Assembly: GCF_000219625.1 (NCBI RefSeq)
Contig: NC_018214.1
Coordinates: forward strand, 806,001 to 870,000
Source: Zymoseptoria tritici IPO323
Lineage: Eukaryota; Ascomycota; Dothideomycetes; Mycosphaerellales; Mycosphaerellaceae
Length of the DNA: 64,000 bases
Direction of reading: 5' to 3'
The position numbers were made by a program, and so were the translations under genes. The notes beneath the pieces are model-generated. The model was not told the DNA's origin and did not search any database. It saw only the letters and a program-made list of their open reading frames with translations. How positions within the stretch are numbered: position 1 is the first letter of the stretch; every line of letters starts with the position of its first letter. Below are positions 1-11,198 of the stretch, in pieces.

Positions 1-114
1 GCTTCAATGCCCGTGGACCCTTCTTTTCCGACAATAATTTTCTGGAGAAACAAATACCAATTGCCAATACCAACGCCATGCACATATGACCATATGAAGC
101 TGCCGCCGCCCCCG

Positions 115-1419
115 ATGTTCGATACCCTCTGCACCCTCCCCCTCTCGCACGAGCTCTTCGCCCAAGCCGTTCATCCTACCGCTCCCATCGTTGCCGTTGG
201 TCTTAGCAGCGGTCATGTCGCGACTCTACAGCTCCCACCCGTTGACTCCGATTCGGTAACGCCGTCCACGACCTCCTCTTCTGGCCGTCGTGGAAGCTCT
301 GGCACCGATATTGTCGACACTGCATGGCGGACCCGTCGACACAAAGGCAGCTGTCGCTGTCTAGCATATAGCTTGGACGGTCGACAGTTGTACTCCGCCG
401 GTACAGATGGTTTTGTGAAAGCAGCAGATGCGGAGACAGGGAAGGTCACTGGCAAGCTCGCAATACCATCAGACACTTCTACTACCCGCATTGACGGTCC
501 CACTGTGATTCACGCCCTATCACCGCAAACATTCCTCCTCACGACCGACTCTGGCGCCCTCCACATCTACGATCTCCGTGATCCGGCTCCCAGCCTACCT
601 CTCGACACATCGAAGACCGCCTTTCTCAGCTCCAAACCCTCCCAGACATTCCACCCGCATACCGACTACATCTCCTCCCTCTCTCCGATCCCTCCTTCGG
701 CCGCCTCGACATCTGGCTTCAGCAAGCAATGGCTTACGACCGGCAGCACGACTCTCGCTCTCACAGACTTACGGCGTGGTGTGCTTGCAAAGTCTGAGGA
801 TCAAGAGGAGATTCTCCTCTCCTCTCTATACATCACAGGACTTCCGACGAAGAAGTCCAGCGGTTCGAGTGGAGAAAAGGCTATTGTTGGTGGAGGAGAT
901 GGTGTCATTACATTGTGGGAGAAAGGACAGTGGGATGATCAAGACGAGAGAATTGTAGTGAGCAGGGAGAAAGAGACATTAGATTGCTTAGCGCATGTAC
1001 CAGATGGTATTGGGGGATTGGGCAGGAAAGTTGCGGTTGGATTGGGAGATGGCAAGGTACGAGTAGTACGGCTCGGTCAAAACCGCGTGGTGGCAGAGGT
1101 CGTACACGACGAAGTGGAGGGCGTTGGCGAGCTTGGGTTCGATGTTGGTGGAAGGATGATCACCGGTGGAGGCATGACCGTGAAGGTTTGGACAGAACAC
1201 ATTGCTGGAGCAGATTGGCAAGAAGCCGATGAGGAGGAAGAAGAAGAGGGTGTCGCGTCGAAGCGTGCGGCGAGTGATGATGGCGAGGACGATGCTGATG
1301 AACAGGAGGAGGCGGACAGCAGCGATGAAGAGGAGAAACCCAAGAAGAAGAAGCGGAAGCGCGGCAAGGGCAAAGGACCTGCTGCAGCAGGCAGCGGATT
1401 CGATTTCTCCGGTCTATGA
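115..1419 (+). CDS. JIP5: WD repeat protein JIP5 (WDR55-type, ribosome biogenesis)
   Basis: Single-exon reading frame. The N-terminus ([21 protein letters not shown], then VGLSSGHV) and the motif [10 protein letters not shown] followed by [15 protein letters not shown] match the fungal JIP5 family. Several WD-like blades follow, and the C-terminus is an acidic stretch and a lysine-rich tail ([14 protein letters not shown]) ending in GFDFSGL. Family members are nucleolar or nuclear and are linked to ribosome biogenesis. I chose the ATG at 115 because family members begin at MFD; in-frame ATGs at 94 and 7 would add 7 or 36 residues. The start lies close to the window edge, so an upstream exon cannot be excluded. 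Identity is by recognition of family sequence; the precise molecular role is inferred. Confidence 0.85.
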   Translation: MFDTLCTLPLSHELFAQAVHPTAPIVAVGLSSGHVATLQLPPVDSDSVTPSTTSSSGRRGSSGTDIVDTAWRTRRHKGSCRCLAYSLDGRQLYSAGTDGFVKAADAETGKVTGKLAIPSDTSTTRIDGPTVIHALSPQTFLLTTDSGALHIYDLRDPAPSLPLDTSKTAFLSSKPSQTFHPHTDYISSLSPIPPSAASTSGFSKQWLTTGSTTLALTDLRRGVLAKSEDQEEILLSSLYITGLPTKKSSGSSGEKAIVGGGDGVITLWEKGQWDDQDERIVVSREKETLDCLAHVPDGIGGLGRKVAVGLGDGKVRVVRLGQNRVVAEVVHDEVEGVGELGFDVGGRMITGGGMTVKVWTEHIAGADWQEADEEEEEEGVASKRAASDDGEDDADEQEEADSSDEEEKPKKKKRKRGKGKGPAAAGSGFDFSGL

Positions 1420-1621
1420 TCGCATGGGTCGACATCGTGCCAGACGATTGCTCTTCGCAGCAGATGACCACCCTCTATCTGTTTCTGGACCTCCATAGCA
1501 TATTGCGAAGATACCCAGATACAGCGATGACATGGACTTCGCTCCTGGAACATAGTACGCTGAGCTCTTGCAAATTCCTGCCAGCTCACGAAGATCTTCT
1601 GTATTGAATTCCTCTTGTACA

Positions 1622-3172
1622 TCAAATCTGCCTAATCTCTTTTCCTTTGCCTTCTGGCCTTTCTGTTTCCCACTCATCTCGGAGGACCGCGTACACTGTG
1701 TCCGTCAACAAAATCAATAATGCCAGGCTCCATACCAGCGTGATGGCGTAGAAGAAATTCGCATTTCCAGATCCCGCATATATCCACAAATGATGGAAAG
1801 CCGGACCCAAGAGTGTGGCATAAAGCAGCGCCGCGAGCGCCGGGAATGTATAGCGGTGTGTAGAGCAAACTAAGACGTTGTTAGTTCAGCGTCGGCATGG
1901 CTTGAGTACAGACAAGACTTACGCTCGAACACATGCCCCAACAAACACAGCGCGCTCAACCACCCTCCTACATCTCCCACATTCGCATACGGCTGAAAGA
2001 TGGCCAGGATTCCCATCATACAGACGACTGCCGCCATCGGCTGACGTCGGAATCTGATCGCCAAAGGCACACTATAAGATAGCATGTGTAACCAGAAGAC
2101 TCCGAGGAAGAACTCGCGGAAGGCGTCGAACATTTCGATGAAGAAGTACCACCACACGCCTGGATTCGGCGTGAGGTCTGGAAGAGTCAGAGGCGTCATG
2201 TAGACGGCCGGTATGAAGTTCCAGGAGGGAAGCAGGAGGCGGGAGAGGGAGAGGAGAAACGCCGTGGAGAGGAGAAACGAGGCAAGTAGGACCAGGGCGA
2301 CTGGGAGCGGTCGAGGGACGGATCTTTGGTCGTGAGCGATCTTGACGGCCGGAGCTTTTGCGGGCTGAGAGTCAGATTCGGGTTTGGATTGCTGGCGTCG
2401 GAAGCATATACGATCGTAGCATAGCAGCCCAATCGAAGGCAGGAGAAGGACCGGATGCAGACTGATGTAGCTCGCAATAGCGAGTGCGAATGCGGCCGTG
2501 ACAGGCTTCGCCTGAGAAGCATGCTTCACACTCAAAAAGGTGAAGAACGTAGCGAAGCTGGTCGTCGGCCGCCCTAAGCAGGCAAGGATCGTGTACGGGT
2601 TGAAGAGGTACATTGCCGCTACAGATGCCGCATTCCAGGCTCGAGATGCGCGAGGGGATGTGTAGGACGATGTCAGACTGGCGGCATTCGTCTTTGCGAT
2701 ATCGAAGAGGCAGTTGGCTGACAGTACATCCAGAGCGGCATATAGCAGAACGCTTGCTATTCGTCCAATAAACACCGTTGGCGAGGGTAATAGTGAGAAT
2801 AGAGGCAGGAACAGGGGTGCCTGGGAATATGTCAGTCTCAACGTCCTGCTGTACTGCTACCATCACGATCATGACTGACCTGGTGAAAGATCCCGCCATC
2901 ATATGGATCCAATCCTCGATCGTATAGGAAGAGTCCTTCTTGCACTGCAGTATATCCATCTTAGCTTCTATCCTTTCCCAAGCACAAATATCATCTCGTT
3001 CCTCTCACGTACATCTCTTGAAGCTGTTGACCGGCGTTGATATCTCCACGCGTAGTGTCAATAGATCTGGTAGGTCGGGAAAGGTCAGGGCCAGCAGCAG
3101 GCGCAAAGCTATAGCTGTGGTGGAGAGTAAGGTCTTGGGATGGTCCCGATAGACCTGGCTGAGCGCATTCAT
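1622..3172 (-). CDS. GAB1: GPI transamidase subunit PIG-U/GAB1
   Basis: Four exons on the minus strand: 3172-3013, 2944-2880, 2820-1923, 1869-1622, giving 456 aa. The junctions rebuild the diagnostic N-terminal block SFKRLQEGLFLYDRGLDPY, then DGGIFHQAPLFLPLFSL. Later comes PNPGVWWYFFIEMFD at about residues 293-307, characteristic of PIG-U/CDC91. The protein is highly hydrophobic with many membrane segments, as expected for this ER-resident subunit of the GPI transamidase, which attaches GPI anchors to proteins. Introns are 68, 59 and 53 nt with GTACGT, GTCAGT and GTAAGT donors. It is divergent from NOP7 with about 296 bp between the start codons. The C-terminal exon reading GPAFHHLWIYAGSGNANFFYA is typical of the family's last membrane region. 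Confidence 0.9.
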
Positions 3173-3468
3173 GGTGGCGAGAAAGGATTCGATCGCATCG
3201 TCGAGTCGTCGTTATATCATCGTTCGGAATGTCGTGTCTGGCGCGTGGAAGAGTGAAGTTTACCTCAAAGACAACTTTGACTCTTCAGGAACAGTGCTTG
3301 AAGTCCACATTGGCAGCCCAGCGATCTGGGTGGACCCCCGCGGATTCAGTTCCGGGTCGATCTCCCGCTAGTCTAACAGAGACCCACTTGCCTGTGATCG
3401 GAGAACTTTTTGTGAACGGTCTCTGCGATTTGGACATCGACATATGAGACCAACCACATACCGCCAAC
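3173..3468. promoter_or_regulatory. Shared divergent promoter of GAB1 and NOP7
   Basis: A 296-bp gap between two divergent start codons (ATG at 3172 on the minus strand, ATG at 3469 on the plus strand). It must hold the 5' UTRs and promoters of both genes. I see no obvious TATA box or known operator. Confidence 0.5.
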
Positions 3469-5655
3469 ATGGGTAAAATTAAGAAGAGAGGTATAGTGAA
3501 TCCTAGACGTAAAGGGAGAAGTCCGTGCTAACATCTGTAGGAACCTCCGGCAATGCCAAAAACTACATCACCCGTTCGCAGGCAGTGCGAAAGCTTCAGA
3601 TCTCGTTGCCCGACTTCCGACGACTATGTATCTTCAAGGGTATGTTGCATTAGGGAAGAGCATTGAGATTAGCCCGAACCATACTGACTACTCTTGCTAG
3701 GAATCTACCCTCGCGAGCCACGATCGAAGAAACGAGTCTCGAAATCGTCCACGCCGAGTACCACCTACTACTACACCAAAGACATCTCCTACCTCCTCCA
3801 CGAACCTCTGCTCGCAAAGTTCCGCGACCAAAAAGCACTCGCAAAGAAGATCAGCAAGGCTTTGGGCAGGAATGAAGTTGGCGACGCTTCGCGCCTCGAG
3901 CGCAATCTGACACCGCGCATGCGACTGGACCACATCATCAAAGAGCGATACCCGACATTCGTAGATGCGCTGCGAGATCTTGACGATGCGTTGTCAATGC
4001 TGTTCCTGTTCGCCAACCTTCCGAGCACTGCAGACGTCCCGCCGAAGGTCATTGCGAAATGCCAGCGACTGACGATGGAGTTCGAGCACTACTTGATCCG
4101 CACGCATAGCATGCGGAAGTCCTTCCTTTCCATCAAGGGAATCTACTACCAGGCGACGATTCAAGGCCAGGACATTCTATGGTTAGTGCCATACAAGTTC
4201 GTGCAGAGAACGGCTGGCGACGTCGATTTCCGCATCATGGCCACATTCGTCGAGTTCTACACTACACTTCTGGGCTTCGTCAACTACCGATTATACACGG
4301 GACTTGGTCTCGTGTACCCTCCGAAATTTGACCTCAAGAGTGAAGAGCAAGGAGCTGAGCTGGGAGCATTCCAATTGGAGTCGAAGGATGGAGGGGAGGT
4401 GGCACAAATCGAGGAGATGCCAGATGCAGAGACAAATGAGCGCGCACAGGCGGAGGCCGACAAACTTCTCACATCCGCTGCTGAGGAGGAGAATGGCTCG
4501 GACTCCAAGAGCTCTACTACACTGGATGGGGATGTTGCATCAGCCACCGTTTTAGATCAGTTCGCCTCGATCGACCCGAACGCGGACACGCTCCTCCAAC
4601 CCTCGAACACCGCGGATGCCGCTTCCGCCGCCCAACTTTTCGAACCCTTCACCTTCTACCTCTCCCGCGAAACTCCACTCCACCCTATTGAATTTCTCCT
4701 CAAGTCGTTTGGCTGCAAGCGTGTCGGCTGGGATGCTCTTCTTGGCGAGGCCGGATCGTACTGCGCAGAAGACGACTCGCGCATCACACATCAAATTGTC
4801 GATCGACCAGATCTGCCTCTGCCATCGCCGCCAGCTACCGACGGTGGCGAGGACGATGGTCTCGACGATGGATTCGACGATGGCGCGCCACCGAAGAAAG
4901 TCAACGAGCGTGTTCCCGGCAGAATCTACGTGCAGCCGCAGTGGGTGTGGGACTCGATCAATGCTGGCAAGTTGCAGCGACCAGATCTTTATGCTCCGGG
5001 CGCGACGCTCCCTCCCCATCTTAGTCCCTGGGTCAAGGCGAAGAGAGGAGAGTACGACCCAACGGTGCCTCTTGCAGAGCAAGAGACTGCTGCAGAGGCT
5101 GAGATGGAGGAGATTGGATCCGACGAAGAGGAGGATGACGAGGAGGAAGAGGAGGAAGATGATGAGGCGGACACCACTGCCGATCCCAAAGCTCTTTCTG
5201 ACAGCCTTCACAATCGGTCAGTGGCGCAAGGCGAGGGAATGGACGTTGCTCTCGGTGATGACGATTCGGCCGAGGACGATGAGGATGAAGAAGACGATGC
5301 CGTGGACGATGATGCATGGGATGGCATCGATGAGGACGTTGCGCCTCTGACTGCCTCGCAACGTGCGGCCCTGGCCCATCAAGCCGAACTCGAGGCAGAG
5401 GCTCTTGGCAAGCCTGTTGTCGCAGCAGAGCCTCCCACCAAGACGTCGCTCAAGGCAGCGGCATCTGCTTCGAGAAAGGCCAAGGACAAGGCTGAGAAGG
5501 AGGATGTTGAGCGAAGAAAGATGATGATGTCAAGAAGGAAGAGGAAGATGTACGAGAAGATGGTGTACTCGAATGAGGCGAAGGATGTGGAGGCGGAGAA
5601 GCTGAGAGGAAAGAGGAGAAAGTTGGAGAAGGAGGTCGCGGCGAAGAAGGCTTAG
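3469..5655 (+). CDS. NOP7: Pescadillo homolog NOP7 (60S ribosome biogenesis, PeBoW complex)
   Basis: Three exons: 3469-3490 (only 22 nt), 3541-3639, 3701-5655, giving 691 aa. The first exons splice to [19 protein letters not shown], the standard pescadillo start. The pescadillo N-terminal domain follows ([20 protein letters not shown], then HTMRKSF-like [20 protein letters not shown]). A BRCT domain lies at about residues 350-470, from [12 protein letters not shown] to [13 protein letters not shown]. The tail is strongly acidic, then basic coiled coil ([21 protein letters not shown]), as in orthologues. NOP7 works with ERB1 and YTM1 in processing of 27S pre-rRNA in the nucleolus. Phases agree at both introns (50 and 61 nt). 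Confidence 0.95.
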
Positions 5656-5982
5656 ACAGAGGCAGGAGAGGTGCTCTTCCTCACGTGGCGTTGAAATGCA
5701 TGCATGGCGTATATGGGCGCAAGAATGGGTTGTTCGATCGATCACCGAGCGACCGTGTCGGTCTGATAGATATATGAAATTCATGTACGAAACAGAGAAA
5801 TCCTACACATACCTCCTCTGCCCTTTCATGTGAAAGCTCTCACGCCCTCAAAAGTCGTGGACATGGTGTCAAATCTCTGGGTCTCCACAACTTCACATAC
5901 CTTCCAAGCTTGCACCAAAACCTCTCGACGACTCTCATCTATGAACTTTTGGCAGAATTGATCATTGAATCGAGTCGAAGCT
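5656..5982. other. Intergenic, NOP7 3' side / WD40 gene promoter
   Basis: 327 bases between the NOP7 stop and the next start codon on the same strand. No further gene, RNA or repeat recognised. Confidence 0.5.
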
Positions 5983-7568
5983 ATGGCAGCACTGGAATCT
6001 GCCTCTTTGATCGTCGCTCGCTACTTGAAAGCCAACCATTACAACGAGGTCAAATCCGCCACCCGATCGTGGTCCATCACTCGACGAGGGTTCATGCTAA
6101 TACAGATTCACAGTCATATGAAGCATTCGTACGGGAAGCTGGTCTTCCTCGGGATGCAGGCACAACGTCAAAGGGCGATCTCACATTGGAGACTCTGCTT
6201 GAGGAGAAGAGAGTTTTCGATGTCAGCGTCAGGTTCGAGAAACTGGGTGTTGATGATGGGAAGGGAAAGTGGAGCTTGCCCGGTACGGAACAGGACTGTG
6301 TCCGTGGCTTTGATAGTTTTCAGGCTGATGAAGCTCTCCAGCGCCTTCTGTGTCGAAGCCGGTCACTGATCTGCCGACCGCATCGAACATTCTGAGTGTG
6401 AGAGTCGAGGTCGTGGACGACGGTGAGAGGTGAGCTGAACGACGGTCATTTTGTCCATCACGCTGGCTGACGATAGCCTAGTCTTCTCCCTGTGCTACTA
6501 GCGACGACGGCCGATCGTCGTCTACACATGCTTGATGCACGCACACTGGCCCTCCGCAAGTCCTTCTCCGCCATCCACGACTCTCCAGTACTCTCATGCA
6601 CAGCATTCGGCAAAAACAGACTTCTCACATCCTCCATGTCTGGCCAAGTCCATCTCAGTGATCTCGAGGGGAAAACCCTGCAAAAGCGCAAAGATCATAC
6701 GAAGTACGTCGTCCGGGTTGCAATACTGCCCGATGCCTCGTCGCCGATCATAGCGACAGCCGGCTGGGACTCAAAGGTCTTCATCTACAGACCGAAGCCG
6801 GCGTCGAATTCAGAATTGGACATCGGAGAGCCCGCGGCGACGATCGAACTACCTACCAAACCCGAATCGATGGTCTTTGTCCGCCATCCGGACACCAATC
6901 ATACTGTCCTTCTTGTGACCCGAACCGACTCCACCTTCATCTATTACTACACAGTCACCGAGGACTCACCACGACTTCTAGGCAGGCAAAACCTCGCACC
7001 ACATTCCAACGCATGGGTCGCTTTCACGCCATCATCGATGGACCTCTGCCCTACCGACCCGACGCTCCTTGCCATTGGCACATCATCAACGCCACACATG
7101 AAACTCTTGATTGTCCGCCTCCTTTTCCCACCGTGGGATGCCTCTTCCGAAGGATCGTCGGTCGATATATCAACACCGACACCAAGTCTCCGCCGATCGC
7201 TGCTAGACGACACACTTGTTACCGAAACACAGGCTTCACAAGCTCGAGCAGCACTTCTCGTCGCTGATCGTGAAGACGCAGCGATTGTCATCCAAACCTC
7301 AACGCTGGCGCCACAAACCCCATATTCCACTCCTGCAGTCGCATGGAGGCCGGATGGGACTGGTGTGTGGGTGAACGGAGACGATGGAGCGGTTCGAGGA
7401 ATTGAAGCTGTGACTGGGAAGGTGATCAGTGTCTTGCAAGGACATGAAGCAGGGAGCAAAGTCAGATGTTTGTGGGCAGGGAACGTGGAGAGTGAGCATG
7501 GGATGAGTAAGGAGGTGGTGGTCAGCGGAGGGTTCGATCATCGACTGATCGTGTGGGAGATCGAGTAG
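5983..7568 (+). CDS. LisH-like WD40 repeat protein, uncharacterised
   Basis: Four exons: 5983-6048, 6114-6282, 6342-6429, 6482-7568, giving 469 aa. The first 35 residues look like a LisH helix pair (SLIVARYLKANHYNE then SYEAFVREAGLP), which usually mediates dimerisation. WD-type blades follow (LLATTADRRLHMLDARTLAL; SGQVHLSDLEGKTLQKRKDH; IIATAGWDSKVFIYR), ending in VVVSGGFDHRLIVWEIE. At the third intron the donor at 6430 was chosen over the overlapping one at 6423, because only the former avoids an immediate stop codon. I know this architecture from Pezizomycotina hypothetical proteins but cannot assign a pathway. It is probably a scaffold or an E3-ligase/complex adaptor; this is inference. 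Confidence 0.75.
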
Positions 7569-8665
7569 AGGAGATGAAGACGTGGTAGTGCATGAAGTTT
7601 AGCGGATCAGCGAAGTCATGTCAGGCCAGCGTTCTGATATGAGTGCCAAGCTAGCAATATGATGATGCTATAGCAACATGTCCAGACAGCAGCTTCGGTC
7701 AAGAACCTCCCAGGAATATCCGTCGCAATAACAAGTAGCAATTGTATAGCAGTATCTCCGTTGTAGCCGAAACCGAAAGCTTCGTCTCCTTTCCAACAAA
7801 TTTGACTTCGCCCGTCCCACGCCCAACCGAAAGCTCCGTCAACTCCTCTAAGGTACCGTCCTCCGTACCCAATGGCAGAACTCCGGCCCAAAGCTTTTGA
7901 GGTATACATACACAAAATTCTTGCTGTCCTTCACTCTCATATCCCTAACATGTACCTTAGCGCTCCTCGCATTAGGCTCTGGGTGTGATCATGAAACTTT
8001 CCACTATTGTCCTCACTCAGGTGAGGATGATCATCCTATACGCAGCGACACCGAGTCACCGAAATGCAAGATCTTAGGAGAGCGAGTTTGTCCCCCGAGC
8101 TAAGCTCGCGGTCTTTTGCTCTTTTGGTGGTCGTTTTGCGATAGTCTTTTGCTCTTGTGATGGTTGTTTCGTGACGCTTTTTTGGTGACTGGTGATCAGA
8201 GGCATGTGCTTTTGATGCTGAAGGTGAGAGACGTCGGTCTGTTGGCCGTAGGCGGTGGTGGAGCGTGGAGGCGGCGGTGGAGATCGGATAGGGGTGCGGG
8301 CGGTGGAAAGGAGCTGATTGTCGAATTGGCGTAGGGGCTTAAGGATTTAGAACGCGGACAGTCGGGTAGCTGGGTCGATTGCAATCTTTCGTTCGAAGCG
8401 GCGTTTGCTTTTAGCGTGCTCGATGTTTCGTTCTTGTGGAATACAATCCCAGTGATTGAACAACAGCAGCATGAGAAAGTGTTTTCTTTCCACTGCGCGG
8501 TTTCCGCTTGTGCTGGCCAGTGCTATTTCCCCGTCTCGCACGTCGAATGCCAATTTTCACCGTCTTGGGCTTAGATCGCTCTTATTGCTGCGTTGCGACT
8601 GTTTGGATACCGCGACGTCATGCGTGGTCAAGGTTTCCTCCGGAGCCAGAACGAACCGCATATTC
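7569..8665. other. Gene-free convergent interval with a weak Cys-rich ORF
   Basis: About 1.1 kb between the 3' ends of two convergent genes. It holds a T/G-rich imperfect tandem repeat at 8111-8174. A short plus-strand frame around 7897-8103 has a hydrophobic stretch then four cysteines (GSGCDHETFHYCPHSGEDD), but it lacks an ATG start or a consistent upstream exon. I annotate no gene here. Confidence 0.4.
8111..8174. repeat. Imperfect tandem repeat, about 32 nt x 2, T/G-rich
   Basis: Two adjacent units beginning GTCTTTTGCTCTT and continuing with a GGTGGTCGTTTTGCG / GATGGTTGTTTCGTG half. Differences are mainly T/G and T/C changes. It is non-coding and lies downstream of the convergent LYRM2-like gene. 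Confidence 0.5.
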
Positions 8666-9216
8666 TCACATGCCATTCTGCTCAACATATCGTCGCATAG
8701 CATCCAGCTGCGTCTTTCCGGTCTATCTCTGCGTCAGTTATTTGCCTACTAAATGCTGGACATTTAACCAACTACTCACGGATACCAGATATCGAATATG
8801 CCCCTGAGTTCGACGGTCAGCTGCCAAGATTTGTCGGCGGAAAGAGCAAGACGCTGAGCACTTACGAGATCTTCTACATGCCGGAACCTTTCAAACTCTT
8901 CTCTCGCGAACGTCTTCATTTCTTCTCTTGTCGATGAGGGAGGTATTTCTGTTGACATCGAGAACTGGTCAGAATCACCGTTCCCGATTCCAATTGCTTG
9001 AGTTTGCATCACTCACTATTGGTCGCACGCACGATCTCCCGCCAAAGGTCCATGACTTTTTTGCGTTGCAAGAACTACACAGTCTTCATCAGATCATGCT
9101 ATAGTTGCCACTACTCTTCCTTCTTCACATACCTGCTCAAGCGACATCGGTGGCCCCTTCGAGCGCAACGACCGACCCGAGGATATCGTCGCGCATCGCC
9201 GCAGAGTCGCAAACAT
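8666..9216 (-). CDS. LYR-motif protein, LYRM2-like (mitochondrial)
   Basis: Five exons on the minus strand: 9216-9133, 9074-9017, 8948-8866, 8803-8780 (24-nt micro-exon), 8722-8666, giving 101 aa. No long ORF marks this gene; it appears only after splicing. The product starts MFATLRRCATISSGRSLRSK (a plausible mitochondrial presequence), then MSLEQFLQRKKVMDLWREIV, KIPPSSTREEMKTFAREEFE, RFRHVEDLGHIRYLVSTGKT and QLDAMRRYVEQNGM. This follows the LYRM2 pattern (SLEQF..R..V..LYR.ILR.I...P....R.E...WAR.EFRRN). The LYR tripeptide itself is replaced by LWR. All four introns (57-68 nt) have GT-AG ends and agreeing phases. LYR proteins act as adaptors, usually with the acyl carrier protein, in assembly of respiratory complexes or Fe-S proteins; which complex is inference. 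Confidence 0.82.
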
Positions 9217-9572
9217 TCTGGCGACCTTCGACACACACCTTTCCCGAAGATTCAGACACCAACAGAAACTCCAGAACTCGCCCTTCTGCGACACTGAAAG
9301 GTGAAGTTGTAATTGAAATGCACCAACGGCCCGGACTGCCGAAAGCGGAGAGCCGGATGATGTAATCATTGAAACTGGCAGGCGCGCTTTTTCGCGTCTC
9401 CCTTGAACCCTGCTTGTGCGATCGCGATTCTGTGCAGGCATTGATAGGAGCAAGGTAGGTCTTCGACGTTTTAATCCACTCGAGCACGAGATATCGCCGG
9501 ACGTGATCAGTTGGCTGCACTAGCACCCAGCTGAATCAATCCTATCCATCTGATCGACCACGCCTCACGATC
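9217..9572. promoter_or_regulatory. Divergent promoter region, LYRM2-like / NatD-like
   Basis: 356 bp between two divergent start codons. No distinctive motif recognised. Confidence 0.4.
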
Positions 9573-11099
9573 ATGGCGAAGCGAAAGAGCAAGGTCTTGG
9601 CTGATGGAGGCCCTGCACGTGAAGAGCAGAGTCGAGGGAAGAAGTCAACGACAGTGGTGGAGGAGGCGAATCAACTTTCATTCCTTGAGTTCAAGGAGCA
9701 GTACTGGATATCGGACCGGGAAAAGGATGCGATGATGGGCGAACGCTTCGCCACAGACATGGAGCTCTTCTTCGCTGGGGACATGAAACCTGAACAACTG
9801 GAGGAATGCTTGAAACTTGTGGAGACAACGAGTCGACCGGACTATGAGAACAGCAGCTGGGGCTGGCATGCCAACCGAAAGAGGAAGGAGATGAAAGAGA
9901 AAGAGATGCGATATGTCATTCTATGGCAGCGACCTGTTCGCGAGGGACAACCGTCGACAATGCTGGGATTCTTGAGCTTTATGCTCACGCACGACTCGAC
10001 ACCAGCAGTACCGGTCCTCTACGTCTATGAGATCCATCTCGCGAAGATTGCACGTCGCAGAGGCCTTGGTTACGCGCTCATGAACGTCGCACGGGGCATT
10101 GCGAGCAAAGTCGGCGTGGAAAAGGTCATGTTGACGTGTTTCCTGTCCAATACTGCTGCTCTGGAGTTTTATCGTAACCTTGGATTCAAAAAGGATGTGT
10201 GCTCTCCCGAGGATCGACGGACGAGGAACAAAGTCGTCAAGACCGATTACATGATCATGAGTGAAGATGTTGTCAAGGTGAAGGAGGAGGAGGTCCCAGA
10301 GCGTACTGTTCAGCTCATTCCGAGCAAGCACGATCCGCGGGTGTTACGCGCTCAGTCTTTGCCACAGCCTCAACGGCAGACCGAAGCCGTCAAGATCAAG
10401 GTGGAGGCCCAAGAGTCTGAAGCTCAGCCAGCCCGAAGGAACAATGTCCCGCAGGTATCCCGTGCTCCGCCTCCACCACAACCTCAACGTCAGACTAATC
10501 CGCAACCTCCCGCAAGACATGACAGCCTCACCATCCCTGCAATCCTCCAGGGCCATCCTGCTGCCCTCAACAGACTCGGCGCCGAATTCAGACGCCACAA
10601 CATCGCCGTGCAAGGGCTAGGAAGCACTCTGGCGGCGGTGGAGAGTTTCAACACCGATCACAGGCTCACACAGGATGCCCCTCTCATGGTGTGTCAAAGA
10701 AGTCTCAAACAGCAACTAGCATTTCTTCAGGAGAGCTCGGCACGCGCTGAGACACTCTTAAGCACGTTGAACAAGCAGACTACGTCAATACAGGGCGCGA
10801 TAAAACATGTTGACAACGTCATTGCGAGCCACGTGAGACAGAAAGCCCTCGACTTGGAGATGGCTGAATTGCGTCAACGGGAGCGGATGGAGAAGGAAAG
10901 GGCACAGGAAATGGCGAAGGAGAAGGCTAGGCAAGAGAAGACGCGATTTGGAGTGGAGGAGATACTTGATCGGTGGTTCCAGACGACTGTCGAAGCAGGT
11001 GCGTTTTCTGATCTTGTGAAGCACGAGCATATCGAGGAGGATGTCGTGTCGGGGTTCGCACGTGGCGGCGTGATCAAGACTGAGCCAGCTGAGGAATGA
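9573..11099 (+). CDS. NatD/NAA40-like N-terminal acetyltransferase with long C-terminal extension
   Basis: Single exon, 508 aa. Residues 35-230 form a GNAT domain resembling NatD (Nat4/NAA40), the enzyme that acetylates the N-termini of histones H4 and H2A. It shows SSWGWHANRKRKEMKEKEMR, then VYEIHLAKIARRRGLGYALM with the acetyl-CoA loop R-R-G-L-G-Y (about 162-167), then VEKVMLTCFLSNTAALEFYR and LGF. A basic N-terminal segment (AKRKSK) is typical. Known NatD enzymes are about 240-290 aa. Here residues 231-508 add a Pro/Gln-rich linker and a helical coiled coil (ELRQRERMEKERAQEMAKEK), so the protein is nearly twice the usual length. The extension is unlike any domain I recognise. Substrate assignment is inferred from the catalytic half only. 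Confidence 0.72.
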   Translation: MAKRKSKVLADGGPAREEQSRGKKSTTVVEEANQLSFLEFKEQYWISDREKDAMMGERFATDMELFFAGDMKPEQLEECLKLVETTSRPDYENSSWGWHANRKRKEMKEKEMRYVILWQRPVREGQPSTMLGFLSFMLTHDSTPAVPVLYVYEIHLAKIARRRGLGYALMNVARGIASKVGVEKVMLTCFLSNTAALEFYRNLGFKKDVCSPEDRRTRNKVVKTDYMIMSEDVVKVKEEEVPERTVQLIPSKHDPRVLRAQSLPQPQRQTEAVKIKVEAQESEAQPARRNNVPQVSRAPPPPQPQRQTNPQPPARHDSLTIPAILQGHPAALNRLGAEFRRHNIAVQGLGSTLAAVESFNTDHRLTQDAPLMVCQRSLKQQLAFLQESSARAETLLSTLNKQTTSIQGAIKHVDNVIASHVRQKALDLEMAELRQRERMEKERAQEMAKEKARQEKTRFGVEEILDRWFQTTVEAGAFSDLVKHEHIEEDVVSGFARGGVIKTEPAEE

Positions 11100-11198
11100 A
11101 ATCGGCCGATGGCCTGCGGTTGGGACAAACATAGCATCTTTGATAGCTTGAATCTACCCAAAGAGCATACGCTTCTGCACCGACCGGCATCATGCCTC

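Noticed and set aside
6423..6481. Alternative donor for the third intron of the LisH-WD40 gene
   Set aside because: Splicing at 6423 gives an in-frame stop a few codons into the next exon; the donor at 6430 keeps the frame open.
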